Program-made: the position numbers and the translations under genes
The notes under the pieces: generated by a model
What the model saw: the letters and a program-made list of their open reading frames with translations, nothing else
Told to the model about the DNA's origin: nothing
Database searches by the model: none
Shown here: positions 44,686-46,000 of the stretch, in pieces
How positions within the stretch are numbered: the first letter of the stretch is position 1
Layout: the number at the start of each line of letters is the position of its first letter
From: a virus
Virus record (IMG/VR): IMGVR_UViG_3300024348_000081
Span: 1-46,000 of that record
Length of the DNA: 46,000 nucleotides
Strand: one strand, 5' to 3'

Positions 44686-44973
44686 ATGGCAAAGAAGAAA
44701 TCTCCAGAAGAAGTAGCACAGGTTCTCATTGATAAAATGTTTGAGCTAGCCGGTCATGAAGTTAAATACGCAGATATCGTTGAGCGCAAAGACAATTGGT
44801 TTTGGGATTGGACTATGACAATGGAACAGCGAAATCAATGGATGGAATGGGGTGTTGACTACTTACGTAAAAACAATAGATATACAACCAAAAAGCAGGC
44901 TGAGATCAATATGAGCTGGGTTGATATGCAATGGGGTCTTAAAGTATCAGATTATGAGCACGCTAACAATTAA
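44686..44973 (+). CDS. Unknown protein (95 aa)
   Basis: Helical, Trp-rich protein (DNWFWDWTMTMEQRNQWMEWG, about 36-56) with a basic middle (RKNNRYTTKKQ). Trp/Met-rich helices of this kind occur in small phage proteins of unknown function. It overlaps the next gene by 20 nt. Confidence 0.5.
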   Translation: MAKKKSPEEVAQVLIDKMFELAGHEVKYADIVERKDNWFWDWTMTMEQRNQWMEWGVDYLRKNNRYTTKKQAEINMSWVDMQWGLKVSDYEHANN

Positions 44974-45262
44974 TACAGATTCAAGTCACTTGACCATGCA
45001 AGGTTCAGGTAAAGTTACTATTAAGAGTAGTATTAAGATTGCTGGCAGCGGGACTCATTTACCAATTGAGTGTACTGCAGATTTTAGTACTATTCCAACT
45101 CATTTGCACCAAGTATATTTTGATGCATTTAAGTATCAATACAATAGCCAAGTAAATGTTCATAATAATACTGAGCCTTTAACAATCAAAGAACAAAAAA
45201 GTGAATGGCGCTTGAATAGGATAACTAATATTATTCTTAATGCAATTAAATCAAAGAGGTAA
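44954..45262 (+). CDS. Unknown protein (102 aa)
   Basis: Starts at ATG 44954. Beta-rich N-terminal half (LTMQGSGKVTIKSSIKIAGSG) and a basic C-terminal helix (RLNRITNIILNAIKSKR). The stop's last A is the first base of the next ATG. Function unknown. Confidence 0.5.
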   Translation: MSTLTINTDSSHLTMQGSGKVTIKSSIKIAGSGTHLPIECTADFSTIPTHLHQVYFDAFKYQYNSQVNVHNNTEPLTIKEQKSEWRLNRITNIILNAIKSKR

Positions 45263-45495
45263 TGAGCAGATACACCAAAAAACTGGATAGTGGACAAACT
45301 ATCATATACGGCTGGGACCATGCGCTTGGATATTTTTATGATGTCTGGGAAAATTATGGTACCAAAGAAGAAAAATGTATTAAGGATCGATGTTCCCTCT
45401 TCGGCATGTCTAAAAATGAATTAGTTGCTGCAATTAGCGAAATCAAGGCAAATCCAAATTTTATGCAAGCCCTTGCATTGGACCTGCCAGATTAA
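45262..45495 (+). CDS. Unknown small protein (77 aa)
   Basis: Overlaps the previous stop by one base. Contains a QTIIYGWDHALGYFYDVWE strand pair and an acidic helical tail. Resembles small phage proteins of unknown function; no family recognised. Confidence 0.5.
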   Translation: MSRYTKKLDSGQTIIYGWDHALGYFYDVWENYGTKEEKCIKDRCSLFGMSKNELVAAISEIKANPNFMQALALDLPD

Positions 45496-45551
45496 TTTAA
45501 TGTTATTTTTAAAGAAATCTCACATTTTTAAAAACTTATAGTGGACTTGTT

Positions 45552-45561
45552 GTTAAATAAC
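45552..45561 (+). promoter_or_regulatory. Late-type promoter box GTTAAATAAC
   Basis: TTGTTAAATAACTAAAATTAAC, 20 nt before ATG 45582; a one-base variant of GATAAATAAC. Confidence 0.4.
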
Positions 45562-45581
45562 TAAAATTAACAACTGTTATT

Positions 45582-45818
45582 ATGTCTATACTACTAAAAT
45601 CACCAATTACCATTGACGATACCTATATCGGCAAAAGTTTTACTATGGTAAATTCTAGAGGTGAAGAGGTAGAAGACACTGTCAAAGAGTTTGTAACTAT
45701 TTGGATGGCAAAAACTCATAGGAAAACCAACACTAGAGTTTATCGACCGCAGTTAACAGTTAAAAGCCCCAGTGAAAAACTCTATCCACTGGCTGAGATC
45801 TATTTTCATCTCGATTAA
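45582..45818 (+). CDS. Unknown small protein (78 aa)
   Basis: ATG 45582 to TAA 45818. Beta-rich with a basic patch (MAKTHRKTNTRVYRPQ). No motif recognised. It has its own late-type box, unlike the small genes before it. Confidence 0.5.
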   Translation: MSILLKSPITIDDTYIGKSFTMVNSRGEEVEDTVKEFVTIWMAKTHRKTNTRVYRPQLTVKSPSEKLYPLAEIYFHLD

Positions 45819-45879
45819 TCCATTTCTTATTTAGTAGTATAAGACCATTGTAGCTAAGACACAAAATAATCTAAAAACA

Positions 45880-46000
45880 ATGGAATTAACTTCATTCGCT
45901 TTAGGTATGCTAACGATGGTTGCTATTGCATTTGCAGTAGTAGTTGTTATTGGTTTGCTTAAGGTTAACAGACAAGCAAAGCAGATTGAAAATCTGCACC
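45880..46000 (+). CDS. Membrane protein, truncated by window edge
   Basis: ATG 45880, still open at base 46000 (40 codons visible). A strong hydrophobic helix (about 8-27, LGMLTMVAIAFAVVVVIGLL) and then a basic/helical segment KVNRQAKQIENLH, perhaps the start of a coiled coil. An A-rich leader precedes it. Confidence 0.5.
   Translation, partial: MELTSFALGMLTMVAIAFAVVVVIGLLKVNRQAKQIENLH

Overview
The window looks like part of a large, AT-rich, T4-related tailed phage (myovirus-like) of a Bacteroidetes host. Support for T4 affinity: a two-gene type II topoisomerase of the gp39/60 plus gp52 kind, repeated GATAAATAA-type late-promoter-like sites, a T4 Rnl2-like RNA ligase, and about ten proteins whose N-termini resemble the T4 capsid-targeting sequence of internal head proteins. 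Support for the host: a type IX secretion (T9SS) sorting domain, an Hc1-like histone, no Shine-Dalgarno sites but A-rich leaders, and Bacteroidetes-style surface proteins. No capsid, portal, tail, terminase or polymerase gene is visible.

Layout. 1-1.3 kb: minus-strand, GC-richer, CTAG-rich stretch with a truncated HTH gene, a 57-bp-periodic repeat and a 202-aa repeat protein. 1.3-8.3 kb: plus-strand late-like block of candidate head-packaged proteins, interleaved with exported proteins (a beta-barrel and a CAP-domain protein). 8.3-21.7 kb: compact early/metabolic block with HAD phosphatase, methylglyoxal synthase, glycosyltransferase, LpxH-like phosphoesterase, topoisomerase, acyl-CoA thioesterase, MazG-like enzyme, PRPP synthetase, zincin and cold-shock protein. 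21.7-29.8 kb: cell-surface block with lipoprotein, cohesin/dockerin/T9SS protein, holin-like protein, CsgG-like protein, Gly/Ser-rich barrel and C-type lectin protein. 29.9-31.2 kb: small genes and a cyclic-phosphate-processing receiver domain.

31.4-38.0 kb: an RNA-rich region. It holds 20 ordinary tRNA genes (19 amino acids, all but Pro, including an initiator), two aberrant tRNA-like elements, three structured intergenic RNAs between tRNAs, and a roughly 870-nt ornate RNA resembling the GOLLD/ROOL phage RNA class. ClpP, an Hc1-like histone and a few unknown proteins are embedded. BoxA-like antitermination motifs precede parts of the array and the giant RNA. A minus-strand GH19 lysozyme with a capsid-targeting-like N-terminus follows.

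38-46 kb: thioredoxin, glycosyltransferase-like protein, transglycosylase, a zinc-ribbon protein behind a three-way-junction leader RNA, a polynucleotide-kinase-like plus RNA-ligase pair, and many small unknown proteins.

Possible themes (inference): proteins injected with the DNA; remodelling of the host surface by phage-encoded secreted proteins; and tRNA supply plus RNA repair. Two promoter classes (RGTATAATA and GATAAATAA) partition the genes roughly into early and late sets.
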